Shown here piece by piece: positions 25,665 through 34,413 of a stretch of DNA of 64,000 nt (its first letter is position 1; every line of letters begins with the position of its first letter). The notes beneath the pieces were generated by a model. That model did no database searches. It had not been told where the DNA came from and saw nothing but the letters and a program-made list of their open reading frames with translations. Where the stretch lies: contig NZ_CP122379.1 of assembly GCF_029814825.1 (NCBI RefSeq), positions 2,480,001 to 2,544,000 on the forward strand, read 5' to 3'. The position numbers were made by a program, and so were the translations under genes. The DNA is from Aequorivita marisscotiae (GTDB taxonomy: Bacteria > Bacteroidota > Bacteroidia > Flavobacteriales > Flavobacteriaceae).

Positions 25665-26648
25665 ATGAAAAAACCAACTAAAATTGCAGTTTTAACCAGT
25701 GGTGGCGATGCACCTGGAATGAATGCCGCAATCCGAGCTGTGGTTAGGTCCTGTGCGTATCACAAATTAAGCTGTATTGGTGTTTATCGGGGTTTTCAAG
25801 GTTTAATAGAAGGCGATTTTAAAGAACTTGGGCCACGTACGGTTAAGAACATTATAAACCGTGGAGGTACTTTTTTAAAATCTGCACGTTCTAAGGATTT
25901 TAGAACTGAAGAAGGTAGAAAAAAAGCGTATAGCAACTTAAAAAATGAGCGCATTGAAGCTTTGGTAGTAATTGGTGGCGACGGTACCTTTGCGGGAGCT
26001 TCGGCCTTTATGCGCGAATTCAATTTTCCTGTTGTTGGCATTCCAGGCACTATTGATAACGACATTAATGGAACAGATTTTACCATTGGTTACGATACGG
26101 CTTTAAATACCGTGGTAGAAGCTATTGATAAAATAAGAGATACTGCAAATTCGCACAACCGACTATTTCTAGTAGAAGTAATGGGGCGCGATGCTGGCGA
26201 TATAGCTTTAAATGCAGGTATAGGAGCAGGAGCGGAAGAAATTTTAATCCCGGAACAAAATATGGGGCGTGGGCGATTGTTGGAATCGTTAAGCCGAAGT
26301 AAGAAATCTGGCAAAACTTCGAGTATAGTTGTTGTTTCTGAAGGGGATGAAGCCGGAAAAAATATTTTTGGACTCGCAAAATACATAGAAGAAAATTTAA
26401 CCGAATACGAGGTAAGAGTTACGGTGCTAGGCCACATCCAACGTGGTGGTTCACCCAGCTGTTACGATCGGGTACTGGCGAGCAGGTTGGGCGTTGGAGC
26501 AGTTGATGCCCTCTTACGGGGAGAAACGAATGTTATGATTGGTATTGTTCACAATAGCGTAGTTTCGGTACCTTTTTCGGAAGCCATAAAAGGAAGTAAT
26601 GCCATTGATGAAGAATTAATTCGCGTTGCCGACATTATTTCAATCTAA
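25665..26648 (+). CDS. pfkA: ATP-dependent 6-phosphofructokinase
   Basis: A 327-aa bacterial-type phosphofructokinase that phosphorylates fructose 6-phosphate at the committed step of glycolysis. The ATP-binding motif SGGDAPGMNAAIRAVVR begins at about residue 13, GGDGTFAGA at about 103, and the catalytic TIDNDINGTD at about 125 with its proton-abstracting Asp. The substrate motif EVMGRDAGDIAL is at about 170. The Gly-Asp pairing in GGDGT favours ATP over pyrophosphate as phosphate donor. It heads a four-gene sugar-phosphate cluster. Confidence 0.96.
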   Translation: MKKPTKIAVLTSGGDAPGMNAAIRAVVRSCAYHKLSCIGVYRGFQGLIEGDFKELGPRTVKNIINRGGTFLKSARSKDFRTEEGRKKAYSNLKNERIEALVVIGGDGTFAGASAFMREFNFPVVGIPGTIDNDINGTDFTIGYDTALNTVVEAIDKIRDTANSHNRLFLVEVMGRDAGDIALNAGIGAGAEEILIPEQNMGRGRLLESLSRSKKSGKTSSIVVVSEGDEAGKNIFGLAKYIEENLTEYEVRVTVLGHIQRGGSPSCYDRVLASRLGVGAVDALLRGETNVMIGIVHNSVVSVPFSEAIKGSNAIDEELIRVADIISI

Positions 26649-26706
26649 CTAAGTGCTATAAATTAAAAGCACTTATAAATTCAATAATAAAAATTTTAAA
26701 ACATAT

Positions 26707-27702
26707 ATGATAAAAATAGCAATTAATGGCTTTGGCCGAGTAGGGCGCTTAGTCTTTAGAGTAGCAGCCACAAGGGAGGATATAGAAATAGTAGCCATAA
26801 ACGATTTACTGGATGTAGAACATCTGGCTTATTTATTAAAATACGACTCCGTACACGGAAAATTCCCTGGAACAGTAGCGGTAAAGAATAAAGAACTATG
26901 GGTTAACGGAAATAAAATTCGCGTAACTTCACAAGAACGCCCCGAAAACCTAAAATGGGACGAAGTTAATGCTACAATTGTAATAGATTGCACCGGTATT
27001 TTTAAGGAAGTAGATTCTGCTGCGGCACATTTAAAAGCAGGAGCAAAAAAGGTAATAATTTCTGCACCTTCAAAAACAGCTCCTATGTTCGTTATGGGCG
27101 TTAATCACAAAAATGTAAAACCAACTGATACAATAATTTCAAATGCTTCTTGTACTACAAATTGTCTTGCGCCATTAACCAAAATAATAAATGATGAATA
27201 CGGTATAGTTGAAGGCTTAATGACTACTGTACACGCCGTAACAGCCTCTCAGGCTACCGTAGATCAGCCTTCAAAGAAAAATTACAGGATCGGAAGAAAT
27301 GCACTCAGCAATATAATTCCTACAAGTACGGGTGCCGCAATTGCCGTAACCAAAGTTATTCCGGAGCTAGAAGGTAAACTAACGGGTATGGCATTCCGGG
27401 TGCCAACTACAAATGTATCTGTAGTAGATTTAACTGTCCGTACCAAACAACCAACAACCTACGATGCAATAAAGACCCTTTTTAAGAATGCAGCTGACAA
27501 TGAATATAACGGAATTGTAAATTATACTGAAGATCCCGTAGTATCGCAAGATTTTATTTCGGACCCCTATATTTGTACTTTCGATGCAAATGCAGGTATA
27601 GCGCTTAATGATAATTTCTTTAAGTTAGTGGCCTGGTACGACAACGAATATGGCTACTCCGCAAAACTTGTAGATTTGGCAGCACATATTGCAACTATAT
27701 AG
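26707..27702 (+). CDS. gapA: Glyceraldehyde-3-phosphate dehydrogenase, type I
   Basis: A 331-aa NAD-dependent GAPDH. The N-terminal Rossmann motif is [13 protein letters not shown] (residues 6-18). The active-site [13 protein letters not shown] has catalytic C149. The His partner is in [19 protein letters not shown], and the C-terminal [15 protein letters not shown] is typical of the family. It follows pfkA by 58 bases and precedes the N-acetylglucosamine kinase-like gene by 3 bases. Confidence 0.96.
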   Translation: MIKIAINGFGRVGRLVFRVAATREDIEIVAINDLLDVEHLAYLLKYDSVHGKFPGTVAVKNKELWVNGNKIRVTSQERPENLKWDEVNATIVIDCTGIFKEVDSAAAHLKAGAKKVIISAPSKTAPMFVMGVNHKNVKPTDTIISNASCTTNCLAPLTKIINDEYGIVEGLMTTVHAVTASQATVDQPSKKNYRIGRNALSNIIPTSTGAAIAVTKVIPELEGKLTGMAFRVPTTNVSVVDLTVRTKQPTTYDAIKTLFKNAADNEYNGIVNYTEDPVVSQDFISDPYICTFDANAGIALNDNFFKLVAWYDNEYGYSAKLVDLAAHIATI

Positions 27703-27705
27703 ATT

Positions 27706-28611
27706 ATGATTTTAATAACCGACGGTGGCTCTACCAAATGCGATTGGGTCTTACTAGATAAGTCTGGCAACGTGCTCTTAAAAACAGCAACTTTAGGATT
27801 AAATCCTACGGTGGTTCCCAAAGACGAATTACTGCTTCGCATTGCTTCAAATACAGATCTAAAAAATGTTTTTGAGCAAATTGAAATCCTGAATTTTTAT
27901 GGCGCGGGATGCGGAACCATTTCTCCGCGAACTATTTTACTAGAAGTATTACAAACACTTTTTCCGAAAGCAAAAGTAAGCGTTGCCGAAGATTTGGCAG
28001 CTGCGGTTTACGCTGCCACTACTAAACCTGGAATTGTATGTATTTTAGGTACAGGCAGCAATAGTTGTTACTTTGATGGTACCGAAATTCACGCGCCAAT
28101 TGCATCATTGGGCTATATTTTAATGGATGAAGCTAGCGGAAATTATTTCGGAAAGCGATTAATCCGCGATTACTTTTACCGCCGCATGCCAGATGAAATT
28201 GCTTTGGAATTTGAAAAATGCTTCAATTTAAATGCAGATGAAATTAAAATGAATTTGTACAAAAAACTAAATCCAAATGCATATTTGGCTTCTTTTGCGC
28301 AATTTATTTTTGCACAGCCCGAGCACCTACTTAATTTTGACACATCCAAAACCGGTGCAAAGAAAATAAACCCATATTTTTACGAGTTAATTAAAGAAGG
28401 CATTACACAATTTATTGAATGTAGGGTGCTGTGTTTCGAAAATGCGCGCGAGGTGCCCATTCATTTTATAGGCTCAATAGCTCATTTTTCAAAAGATATA
28501 ATTAAGGATTGTTTTAATGAATACAATCTTGAACTCGGAAACATTGTGCAGCGTCCCATAGATGGACTCATTGAATATTATAAGGATAGCATTTTAAAAT
28601 CACAGATCTAA
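27706..28611 (+). CDS. BadF/BadG-type ATPase, N-acetylglucosamine kinase-like
   Basis: A 301-aa sugar-kinase-fold protein. The phosphate-1 loop is in LITDGGSTKCDWVLLD (3-18). The phosphate-2/adenosine region includes CILGTGSNSCYFDG (about 110-123), and the fold-defining GYILMDEASGNYFGKRLI follows at about 137-154. Eukaryotic and bacterial N-acetylglucosamine kinases of this group have the same motifs. Its place between gapA and pgi suggests a role in feeding amino sugars into glycolysis. Substrate specificity is inferred. Confidence 0.82.
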   Translation: MILITDGGSTKCDWVLLDKSGNVLLKTATLGLNPTVVPKDELLLRIASNTDLKNVFEQIEILNFYGAGCGTISPRTILLEVLQTLFPKAKVSVAEDLAAAVYAATTKPGIVCILGTGSNSCYFDGTEIHAPIASLGYILMDEASGNYFGKRLIRDYFYRRMPDEIALEFEKCFNLNADEIKMNLYKKLNPNAYLASFAQFIFAQPEHLLNFDTSKTGAKKINPYFYELIKEGITQFIECRVLCFENAREVPIHFIGSIAHFSKDIIKDCFNEYNLELGNIVQRPIDGLIEYYKDSILKSQI

Positions 28612-28626
28612 ACCCGCAAATTAAAG

Positions 28627-30195
28627 ATGTCATTACCCGCCGTAAATCCTACTAAAACTGAAGCTTGGAAAGCGCTTGAAAATCACTACCAAAATATAAA
28701 GGAACATCAAATGCAGCAGGTGTTTTCTGAAGATGGCAAAAGGGCCAATCGCTTTAAAATTGAATGGCAAGATTTTTATTTCGATTTTTCCAAAAATAGA
28801 ATAACCGATGAAACCATATCACTCTTGTTAAAATTGGCCGAAGAGGTAAAGTTGAAAGAAGCCATAGACTTACAGTTTTCGGGAGCAAAAATTAACAAAA
28901 CCGAAGATCGAGCAGTATTGCACACCGCCTTGCGCAATTTTGATAGTTTGAAACCCGAGGTAAAGGATACGCTGCAAAAAATGCAATACTTTTCAGAAAA
29001 AATTATTGGTGGCGCGCATAAAGGTTTTTCAGGAAAATCTATTACCGATGTTGTTAATGTAGGTATTGGCGGCAGTCATTTGGGGCCGGAAATGGTTACC
29101 GAAGCTCTCAAGTGTTATAAAAACCATTTAAACGTTCATTTTATCGCAAACATAGATGGCGATGAAGTTGCTGAAAAACTAAACAGGTTAAACCCTGAAA
29201 CTACACTTTTTATAATTGTTTCAAAAAGTTTTACAACACAGGAAACGTTGGTGAACGCTTCGGTAATTAGGAATTGGTTTTTAGAAAATACATCTAAAGA
29301 CGATATTCAAAAACATTTTGTCGCTGTTTCGGCAAATGTTGATAAAGCAATGGATTTTGGTATTTCGGCAGACAATGTTTTTCCCATGCCGGATTGGGTT
29401 GGTGGTAGGTTTTCGCTTTGGAGTGCAGTGGGACTATCTATTTCCTGTGCCGTTGGTTTTAAAAATTTTGAAGCCATGCTTTTTGGTGCTTTTGAGGCCG
29501 ATAAACATTTTAAAAGCCAACCCTTTAAAAAAAATATACCTGTAATAATGGCGCTGCTCTCGGTATGGTACAATAATTTTTTTGGAGCCGAAAGCGAAGC
29601 AGTGGTTCCGTATTCGCATTATTTACATAAACTTGTTCCGTATTTACAACAGGCCGTGATGGAGAGTAACGGTAAAAGTGTTGATAGAAATGGCGAAAAT
29701 GTAAATTATCAAACCGGCACTATTGTTTGGGGCAGTGTGGGTACCAATGCGCAGCACGCTTTTTTTCAATTGCTACATCAAGGTACAAAATTAATTCCAA
29801 CAGATTTTATTGGTTTTAGTGAACCCTTGCACGGCAATCTTGAAAATAACAATATTTTAATGGCGAATTTGTTTGCGCAAACTGAAGCGTTGTGGGAAGG
29901 CACCCAGTTAAAGACCGTTGAAAGCACTTTTAAACATTTTGAAGGAAATAAACCTTCCAATACAATTTTAATAAAGAAATTAACGCCCAAGAATTTCGGA
30001 AGTTTAATTGCTTTATACGAGCATAAACTTTTTGTACAAGGAATTATTTGGAATATTTTTAGTTACGATCAATGGGGAGTGGAGTTAGGAAAAACAGTTG
30101 CAAAAACTACATTAAAAGCTATTGAAAATCAACAATTATCGCTGTTGGAAAACGCTTCTACAAAAAATCTTGTTTCAAAAATAGTTGAGAAATAG
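28627..30195 (+). CDS. pgi: Glucose-6-phosphate isomerase
   Basis: A 522-aa isomerase interconverting glucose 6-phosphate and fructose 6-phosphate. Recognisable signatures are VNVGIGGSHLGPEMV (about 140-155), FIIVSKSFTTQETL (about 198-211), WVGGRFSLWSAVGLSISC (about 257-274), GTNAQHAFFQLLHQGTKLIP (about 378-397) with the catalytic His, and the C-terminal FSYDQWGVELGK. Its length is slightly below the E. coli enzyme. It ends the glycolytic cluster, convergent with the Kazal lipoprotein. Confidence 0.96.
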   Translation: MSLPAVNPTKTEAWKALENHYQNIKEHQMQQVFSEDGKRANRFKIEWQDFYFDFSKNRITDETISLLLKLAEEVKLKEAIDLQFSGAKINKTEDRAVLHTALRNFDSLKPEVKDTLQKMQYFSEKIIGGAHKGFSGKSITDVVNVGIGGSHLGPEMVTEALKCYKNHLNVHFIANIDGDEVAEKLNRLNPETTLFIIVSKSFTTQETLVNASVIRNWFLENTSKDDIQKHFVAVSANVDKAMDFGISADNVFPMPDWVGGRFSLWSAVGLSISCAVGFKNFEAMLFGAFEADKHFKSQPFKKNIPVIMALLSVWYNNFFGAESEAVVPYSHYLHKLVPYLQQAVMESNGKSVDRNGENVNYQTGTIVWGSVGTNAQHAFFQLLHQGTKLIPTDFIGFSEPLHGNLENNNILMANLFAQTEALWEGTQLKTVESTFKHFEGNKPSNTILIKKLTPKNFGSLIALYEHKLFVQGIIWNIFSYDQWGVELGKTVAKTTLKAIENQQLSLLENASTKNLVSKIVEK

Positions 30196-30216
30196 CACGG
30201 TATTTTAGACTGCTTT

Positions 30217-30558
30217 TCATTTGCAATTTCCTTTTGTCCATTTTTTAATTCCTGCACGTTCCGCTTCACAACTATTGCTGTAGTTTTTATTATTGCAGCC
30301 GCAAACTGGATCGTATAAATCTGGGCAGGCTATTTTGTATGTTTTGGTAATTTCTTCGTAACAATCCTTATCTAAGTCTTTTAATGGAATGGAATCCGGA
30401 GCTTTTGGTTGCTCATAACCTTCTGGCGGTTCTGGGGTTTGTGGAGTTTCTACGGTTACGGTATTTTGTTTTCCGTCGTTGCATCCCGAAAAGCTAAATA
30501 GAAATACACTCACGGTACACAGTACGAAACAGATGAATATTTTTTGCTTAGTTTTCAT
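30217..30558 (-). CDS. Kazal-type lipoprotein
   Basis: A 113-aa lipoprotein. The signal peptide ends at VFLFSFSGCNDG (lipidated Cys about 26), then a Pro/Glu-rich linker (about 36-60) precedes a Kazal domain at about 75-113: CPDLYDPVCGCNN, YSNSCEAERAG and the final GNCK give the family cysteine pattern. Kazal domains inhibit serine proteases, so this could guard the cell surface against its own or foreign proteases. The inhibitory residue cannot be assigned by eye. Confidence 0.83.
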   Translation of the reverse strand: MKTKQKIFICFVLCTVSVFLFSFSGCNDGKQNTVTVETPQTPEPPEGYEQPKAPDSIPLKDLDKDCYEEITKTYKIACPDLYDPVCGCNNKNYSNSCEAERAGIKKWTKGNCK

Positions 30559-30577
30559 ATTATCGTATTTATAAAAG

Positions 30578-30627
30578 AACTATCAAGTTACAAAAATTAG
30601 CTTTTGCCAGGTAGTAACTTGATAGTT
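30578..30627 (-). terminator. 14-bp perfect stem-loop after the 345-aa gene
   Basis: AACTATCAAGTTAC (30578-30591) pairs perfectly with GTAACTTGATAGTT (30614-30627) across a 22-base loop. On the minus strand the stem is followed by a T-rich CTTTTAT, and on the plus strand by TTTTT, so it could work in both directions. It lies between two minus-strand genes and probably ends the upstream exported-protein unit. Confidence 0.65.
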
Positions 30628-30656
30628 TTTAGATGATTATTAAATTGAAACAATAA

Positions 30657-31694
30657 TTAATCTATGTCGTTTTTATTTTTCGGATTTGAAATTCGCGATC
30701 CTTTTAAAGACGTTTTCTTAATCATTCTCTGTGCTTGTGGCGATTCCTCAGCCGCGGCAATTGCCTCTGGCGGATTGTTTAGAGCAGAAACAATCCCAAT
30801 GTAATCGAAGGTAATGCTGGGGCTTTCTTTTACCTTTGGCAACATTATATCTACCTGAAAGAAATATGCCGGTTGAATGTAATTTTTTCCGCCATCGTAA
30901 TATGCCAAATACATATCCTTTATTTTAAATTTAGCTTCTTTTCCGTAGTCCTTCATAAGTTGGCGTTGCATTTCCATTTCGGCTTGTTTTGCATTTTTTA
31001 ATGACGACTTGCCAACAGCTTTACTTGAAGTTTTTTCCACTTCTTTCCATCTAGATTTTACACCTACAATTTCACCTTTATTGCCTACGTGTACGATAAT
31101 TTTTGAACCCGCGCCATATACAGGCACTCCATTTAACATTCTACCATAGGTAATTGTACGCAGCACAACCATTACTTCTTCAGAACCAGCAGCAGAGGCG
31201 CGTAAACCACCAGAATGCATCATTTTCAGTTCTTTTAAATTGGCAGGTGCAAGTCCGGTTTCTTTAAGAAAAGAAAGCGAAATATCTTTTGCTTTTTCTG
31301 GATCCGGTAACCGGATACTGGCTTTTTCGTAATAGCCATCCATTCCTTTACTGAAAGACAAAGTACCGCTTTTTAGATCTTGCTCGTAAAACGCAGAAGG
31401 GTCTTTTTCGCTAAAGGTTAAAACTTCCTTTATAGAAGATGGTACCATTCCTTTGGCGGCTATACTTTTTGCAGCAACTTGCTGAAATTTTTTCATCTTC
31501 TCTGGCTTAACTGCCGATGTAGAATATACATACATATCGCCCTCTTGATAGGTAATTAGGTTTTTATATGCAGTAGGCGCAACAGTAAGGTTTTTAATAG
31601 GGGTTGTTTTTTTATTTACAAATGAAGACATTGTAAATATTGAAATCACGATGGTTCCAATTGTAAATAACGATGTTTTATATGATTTTTTCAT
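30657..31694 (-). CDS. Exported protein, partner of the DUF6345 gene
   Basis: A 345-aa protein with a signal peptide (FTIGTIVISIFTMSSF, about 10-25). The body resembles protease propeptide (FTP/PepSY-like) folds: paired alpha-beta segments such as KAKDISLSFLKETGLAP and VPVYGAGSKIIVHVGNKGEI (about 205-224), the latter typical of FTP domains. No catalytic motif is visible, and the C-terminus is charged (ISNPKNKNDID). It follows the DUF6345 gene by 23 bases on the same strand, so the two probably act together. Function unknown. Confidence 0.65.
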   Translation of the reverse strand: MKKSYKTSLFTIGTIVISIFTMSSFVNKKTTPIKNLTVAPTAYKNLITYQEGDMYVYSTSAVKPEKMKKFQQVAAKSIAAKGMVPSSIKEVLTFSEKDPSAFYEQDLKSGTLSFSKGMDGYYEKASIRLPDPEKAKDISLSFLKETGLAPANLKELKMMHSGGLRASAAGSEEVMVVLRTITYGRMLNGVPVYGAGSKIIVHVGNKGEIVGVKSRWKEVEKTSSKAVGKSSLKNAKQAEMEMQRQLMKDYGKEAKFKIKDMYLAYYDGGKNYIQPAYFFQVDIMLPKVKESPSITFDYIGIVSALNNPPEAIAAAEESPQAQRMIKKTSLKGSRISNPKNKNDID

Positions 31695-31717
31695 TGTGTA
31701 GTTTTTTTAATTTATTA

Positions 31718-32491
31718 TTAATATTGCCAGTAAGTGTACATTCCTCCGGTTCCTGGCGCGGGATCGCTAGCATAGGAACCCAGTCTGTCATTGGTGCAAC
31801 CTCTGCCTACAATTACACTTGCCAATCCCGGATACGGATAATTGCTCCCGTATTGTGGGTCGTAATATGAAGGATTAAAAATCCAGAAGCGTTCTTCGTC
31901 AACAGCATCAAACCATGATTGCCAAACAGCCCCATTATTTTTAAGCTTACCGGCGTAGTTGTTAGGTATTCCATTGTCGGAATGGCTTAGTGTATGGAAA
32001 CCAACCAATTGGTGCATGCCACCAAACATTGCATTATAATCGCTCCACCAATTAGATTTTTCGGGTCGCGAAGATACCGTGTAACACGATTCAATTATCA
32101 TAAATTCTAAATCGTCTCCCGAGTTTCCGTATTGGGGTACTGTTTTTAGGTTTACTCCCAAGCCCAAACTTTGATTGGTTTGGATGTAATGATAATTACC
32201 GTGGCCAGCTACATAGGCTAAATCCATAGCATCTACATAATTTTGGTGCGAAGTGGTAAATTCATATGGTTCGGCCCAATAATACTGTTCGTATTGCCAA
32301 CTGTGGGAACCAATGTTTTTCGGGCTTTGGAAATTTTTTATAAAATTCCATACATTTCTAACAAACCGGCTTTCAGCCTGATCTACGTAACCGCCAATTT
32401 TGCGGCTTCCTGAAAAGGAAATTGTGCTAAATATCAAAACGAAACTAACAGCTAGAATCAATTTTGAATTTTTTGAAATTTGGTTGAACAT
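31718..32491 (-). CDS. Exported DUF6345 protein
   Basis: A 257-aa protein with a signal peptide (LILAVSFVLIFSTISFSG, about 11-28). The central part matches DUF6345: MDLAYVAGHGNYHYIQT (His-Gly-His dyad region, about 87-104) and MIIESCYTVSSRP (Cys, about 131-143), then GGMHQLVGFHTLSHSD. The His...Cys spacing resembles caspase/gingipain-type (C14/C25) peptidase folds; that is inference from the pattern only. It has a downstream partner with an FTP-like fold, which would fit a propeptide or inhibitor. Confidence 0.65.
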   Translation of the reverse strand: MFNQISKNSKLILAVSFVLIFSTISFSGSRKIGGYVDQAESRFVRNVWNFIKNFQSPKNIGSHSWQYEQYYWAEPYEFTTSHQNYVDAMDLAYVAGHGNYHYIQTNQSLGLGVNLKTVPQYGNSGDDLEFMIIESCYTVSSRPEKSNWWSDYNAMFGGMHQLVGFHTLSHSDNGIPNNYAGKLKNNGAVWQSWFDAVDEERFWIFNPSYYDPQYGSNYPYPGLASVIVGRGCTNDRLGSYASDPAPGTGGMYTYWQY

Positions 32492-32601
32492 AATGTGTTT
32501 GTATTTAAGTTGTTAATATTAATTTGAAACTTTTCACGTTTCAATCTCGGCAAATATAAAAAAGAATCTTTCGGACAATAGAAGTTAAAACACTGTTTAT
32601 C

Positions 32602-32665
32602 AATAGGTTAAATCCTATTTTTTAAATAGGTAATTCCCTGAAAGAAAGTCAGGAAAATTCCTATT
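32602..32665. repeat. Cluster of AATAGG inverted repeats
   Basis: AATAGG (32602), CCTATT (32614), AATAGG (32625) and CCTATT (32660) alternate in orientation within 64 bases. The first two form a perfect AATAGG-N6-CCTATT hairpin followed by T residues. The last two end 17-bp arms (32625-32641 and 32649-32665) that match except at 3 positions. It lies in the 279-base divergent region between the DUF6345 and ComM-like genes, and could be an operator for either or for both. Confidence 0.6.
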
Positions 32666-32770
32666 TCTTCGTTGTAAATAATGGGTAAATGCGGTTTTAA
32701 AATAGTAATTCGCAAAAAATTAGTACCTTACTTTCAATAATCTCCCCTTCAAGTCAAAAATTAAATTACT

Positions 32771-34312
32771 ATGCTTACAAAAGTATACGGAAGCGCAGTC
32801 TTTGGCGTTGAAGCCACAACAATTACGGTTGAAGTAAATGTAGATATTGGCGTAGGCTATCATTTGGTTGGTTTGCCGGACAATGCCATTCGCGAAAGCA
32901 ATTTTCGGATTGCAGCAGCATTACAAAACAACGGCTACAAAATTCCCGGAAAAAAACTTATATTAAATATGTCGCCCGCAGATCTTCGGAAGGAGGGCTC
33001 GGCCTACGACTTAACTTTGGCAATGGGCGTATTAGTGGCAACGGGACAAATTGCCGAGCTAAATCCACTTTCGGAATATATTATTATGGGCGAATTGTCT
33101 TTAGATGGAAACTTACAACCCATCCGGGGTGCATTGCCAATATCCTTAAAAGCAAAAGAAGAAGGGTTTAGAGGCTTTATTCTTCCGAAGCAAAATGCAA
33201 AAGAAGCTGCTATCGTAGAAGGAATTGACGTTTTTGGTATTGATAATATTAAAGAAGTAATTGATTTTTTTAATAAAAACATTCCGTTGACCAAAATTGA
33301 AGTGGATATGGAAGCCGAATTCTACAATCATTTGGAACATCCCGAATTCGATTTTGCAGATGTAAAAGGACAAGAGTCTATAAAGCGTTGTATGGAAATT
33401 GCTGCTGCAGGTGGGCATAATATAATTTTAATCGGACCGCCTGGTTCAGGTAAAACGATGCTTGCTAAAAGACTGCCGAGTATTTTACCACCGATGACGT
33501 TGCAGGAAAGTTTGGAAACAACAAAAATTCACAGCGTTGCTGGACGTACAACGGAAAAAGGAGGCATTATGACTTCGCGACCCTTCCGCAGTCCACATCA
33601 TACCATAAGCGACGTGGCCTTGGTTGGAGGAGGGCAATATCCACAACCTGGAGAAATTAGTTTGGCACATAATGGCGTGTTATTTTTAGATGAATTACCC
33701 GAATTTAAACGTGGGGTTTTGGAGGTAATGCGGCAGCCATTAGAAGATCGCGATGTAACCATTTCGCGGGCTAAGTTTACAGTAACCTATCCTTCCAGTT
33801 TTATGTTAGTGGCTAGTATGAATCCAAGTCCGGGAGGATATTTTAACGATCCCGATGCGCCTGTAATGTCATCGCCAGCAGAAATGCAGCGGTATTTAAG
33901 TAAAATTTCGGGCCCACTTTTAGATAGAATTGATATACATATTGAAGTAACACCAGTGCCTTTTGAAAAACTGAGTGATGCACGTCGCGGTGAAGCCAGT
34001 ATAGTTATTCGGGAGCGGGTTTCCAACGCCCGAAAAATTCAGTCAGAACGTTTTATGGATTCTGAAAATGTTCACTACAATGCCCAAATGGGCGTAAAGC
34101 AAATTCGAAAATTTTGCAAGCTCGATGAGGCTTCACTTCAACTTTTAAAGACTGCGATGGAACGATTGAATCTTTCAGCCCGTGCCTATGATAGAATTTT
34201 AAAAGTGGCTCGCACCATTGCAGATTTGGAAGCTTCCGAAGAAATTAACGGCAATCATATTTCTGAAGCTATTCAATACAGAAGTTTGGATCGGGATGGA
34301 TGGTTTGGGTAA
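32771..34312 (+). CDS. comM: YifB/ComM-family Mg-chelatase-like AAA+ ATPase
   Basis: A 513-aa protein. The N-terminal ChlI-like S5-fold domain (1-130) includes [18 protein letters not shown] and [20 protein letters not shown]. The Mg-chelatase AAA+ core carries Walker A GPPGSGKT at residues 222-229, Walker [11 protein letters not shown] (about 298) and the sensor-like [13 protein letters not shown]. The C-terminal domain is seen in [20 protein letters not shown]. ComM is a hexameric helicase that promotes branch migration during natural transformation. The assignment to ComM rather than a general YifB protein rests on full length and domain order. Confidence 0.9.
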   Translation: MLTKVYGSAVFGVEATTITVEVNVDIGVGYHLVGLPDNAIRESNFRIAAALQNNGYKIPGKKLILNMSPADLRKEGSAYDLTLAMGVLVATGQIAELNPLSEYIIMGELSLDGNLQPIRGALPISLKAKEEGFRGFILPKQNAKEAAIVEGIDVFGIDNIKEVIDFFNKNIPLTKIEVDMEAEFYNHLEHPEFDFADVKGQESIKRCMEIAAAGGHNIILIGPPGSGKTMLAKRLPSILPPMTLQESLETTKIHSVAGRTTEKGGIMTSRPFRSPHHTISDVALVGGGQYPQPGEISLAHNGVLFLDELPEFKRGVLEVMRQPLEDRDVTISRAKFTVTYPSSFMLVASMNPSPGGYFNDPDAPVMSSPAEMQRYLSKISGPLLDRIDIHIEVTPVPFEKLSDARRGEASIVIRERVSNARKIQSERFMDSENVHYNAQMGVKQIRKFCKLDEASLQLLKTAMERLNLSARAYDRILKVARTIADLEASEEINGNHISEAIQYRSLDRDGWFG

Positions 34313-34413
34313 ATTACTTATTACATCTTTTTAAAGTAGGTTTTAACTTATTTTTAAGATTGAAGCCAACTTCCCGCACTATCTTTAAAACTTTCTTAAA
34401 AAACCAATTTATT

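Noticed and set aside
26090..26437. Minus-strand open frame inside pfkA
   Set aside because: Covers conserved phosphofructokinase motifs on the other strand; composition is that of a shadow frame.
34300..34413. N-terminal extension of the M16 peptidase from ATG 34300
   Set aside because: It overlaps the comM end by 13 bases and would bury the lipoprotein signal peptide that begins at 34414.
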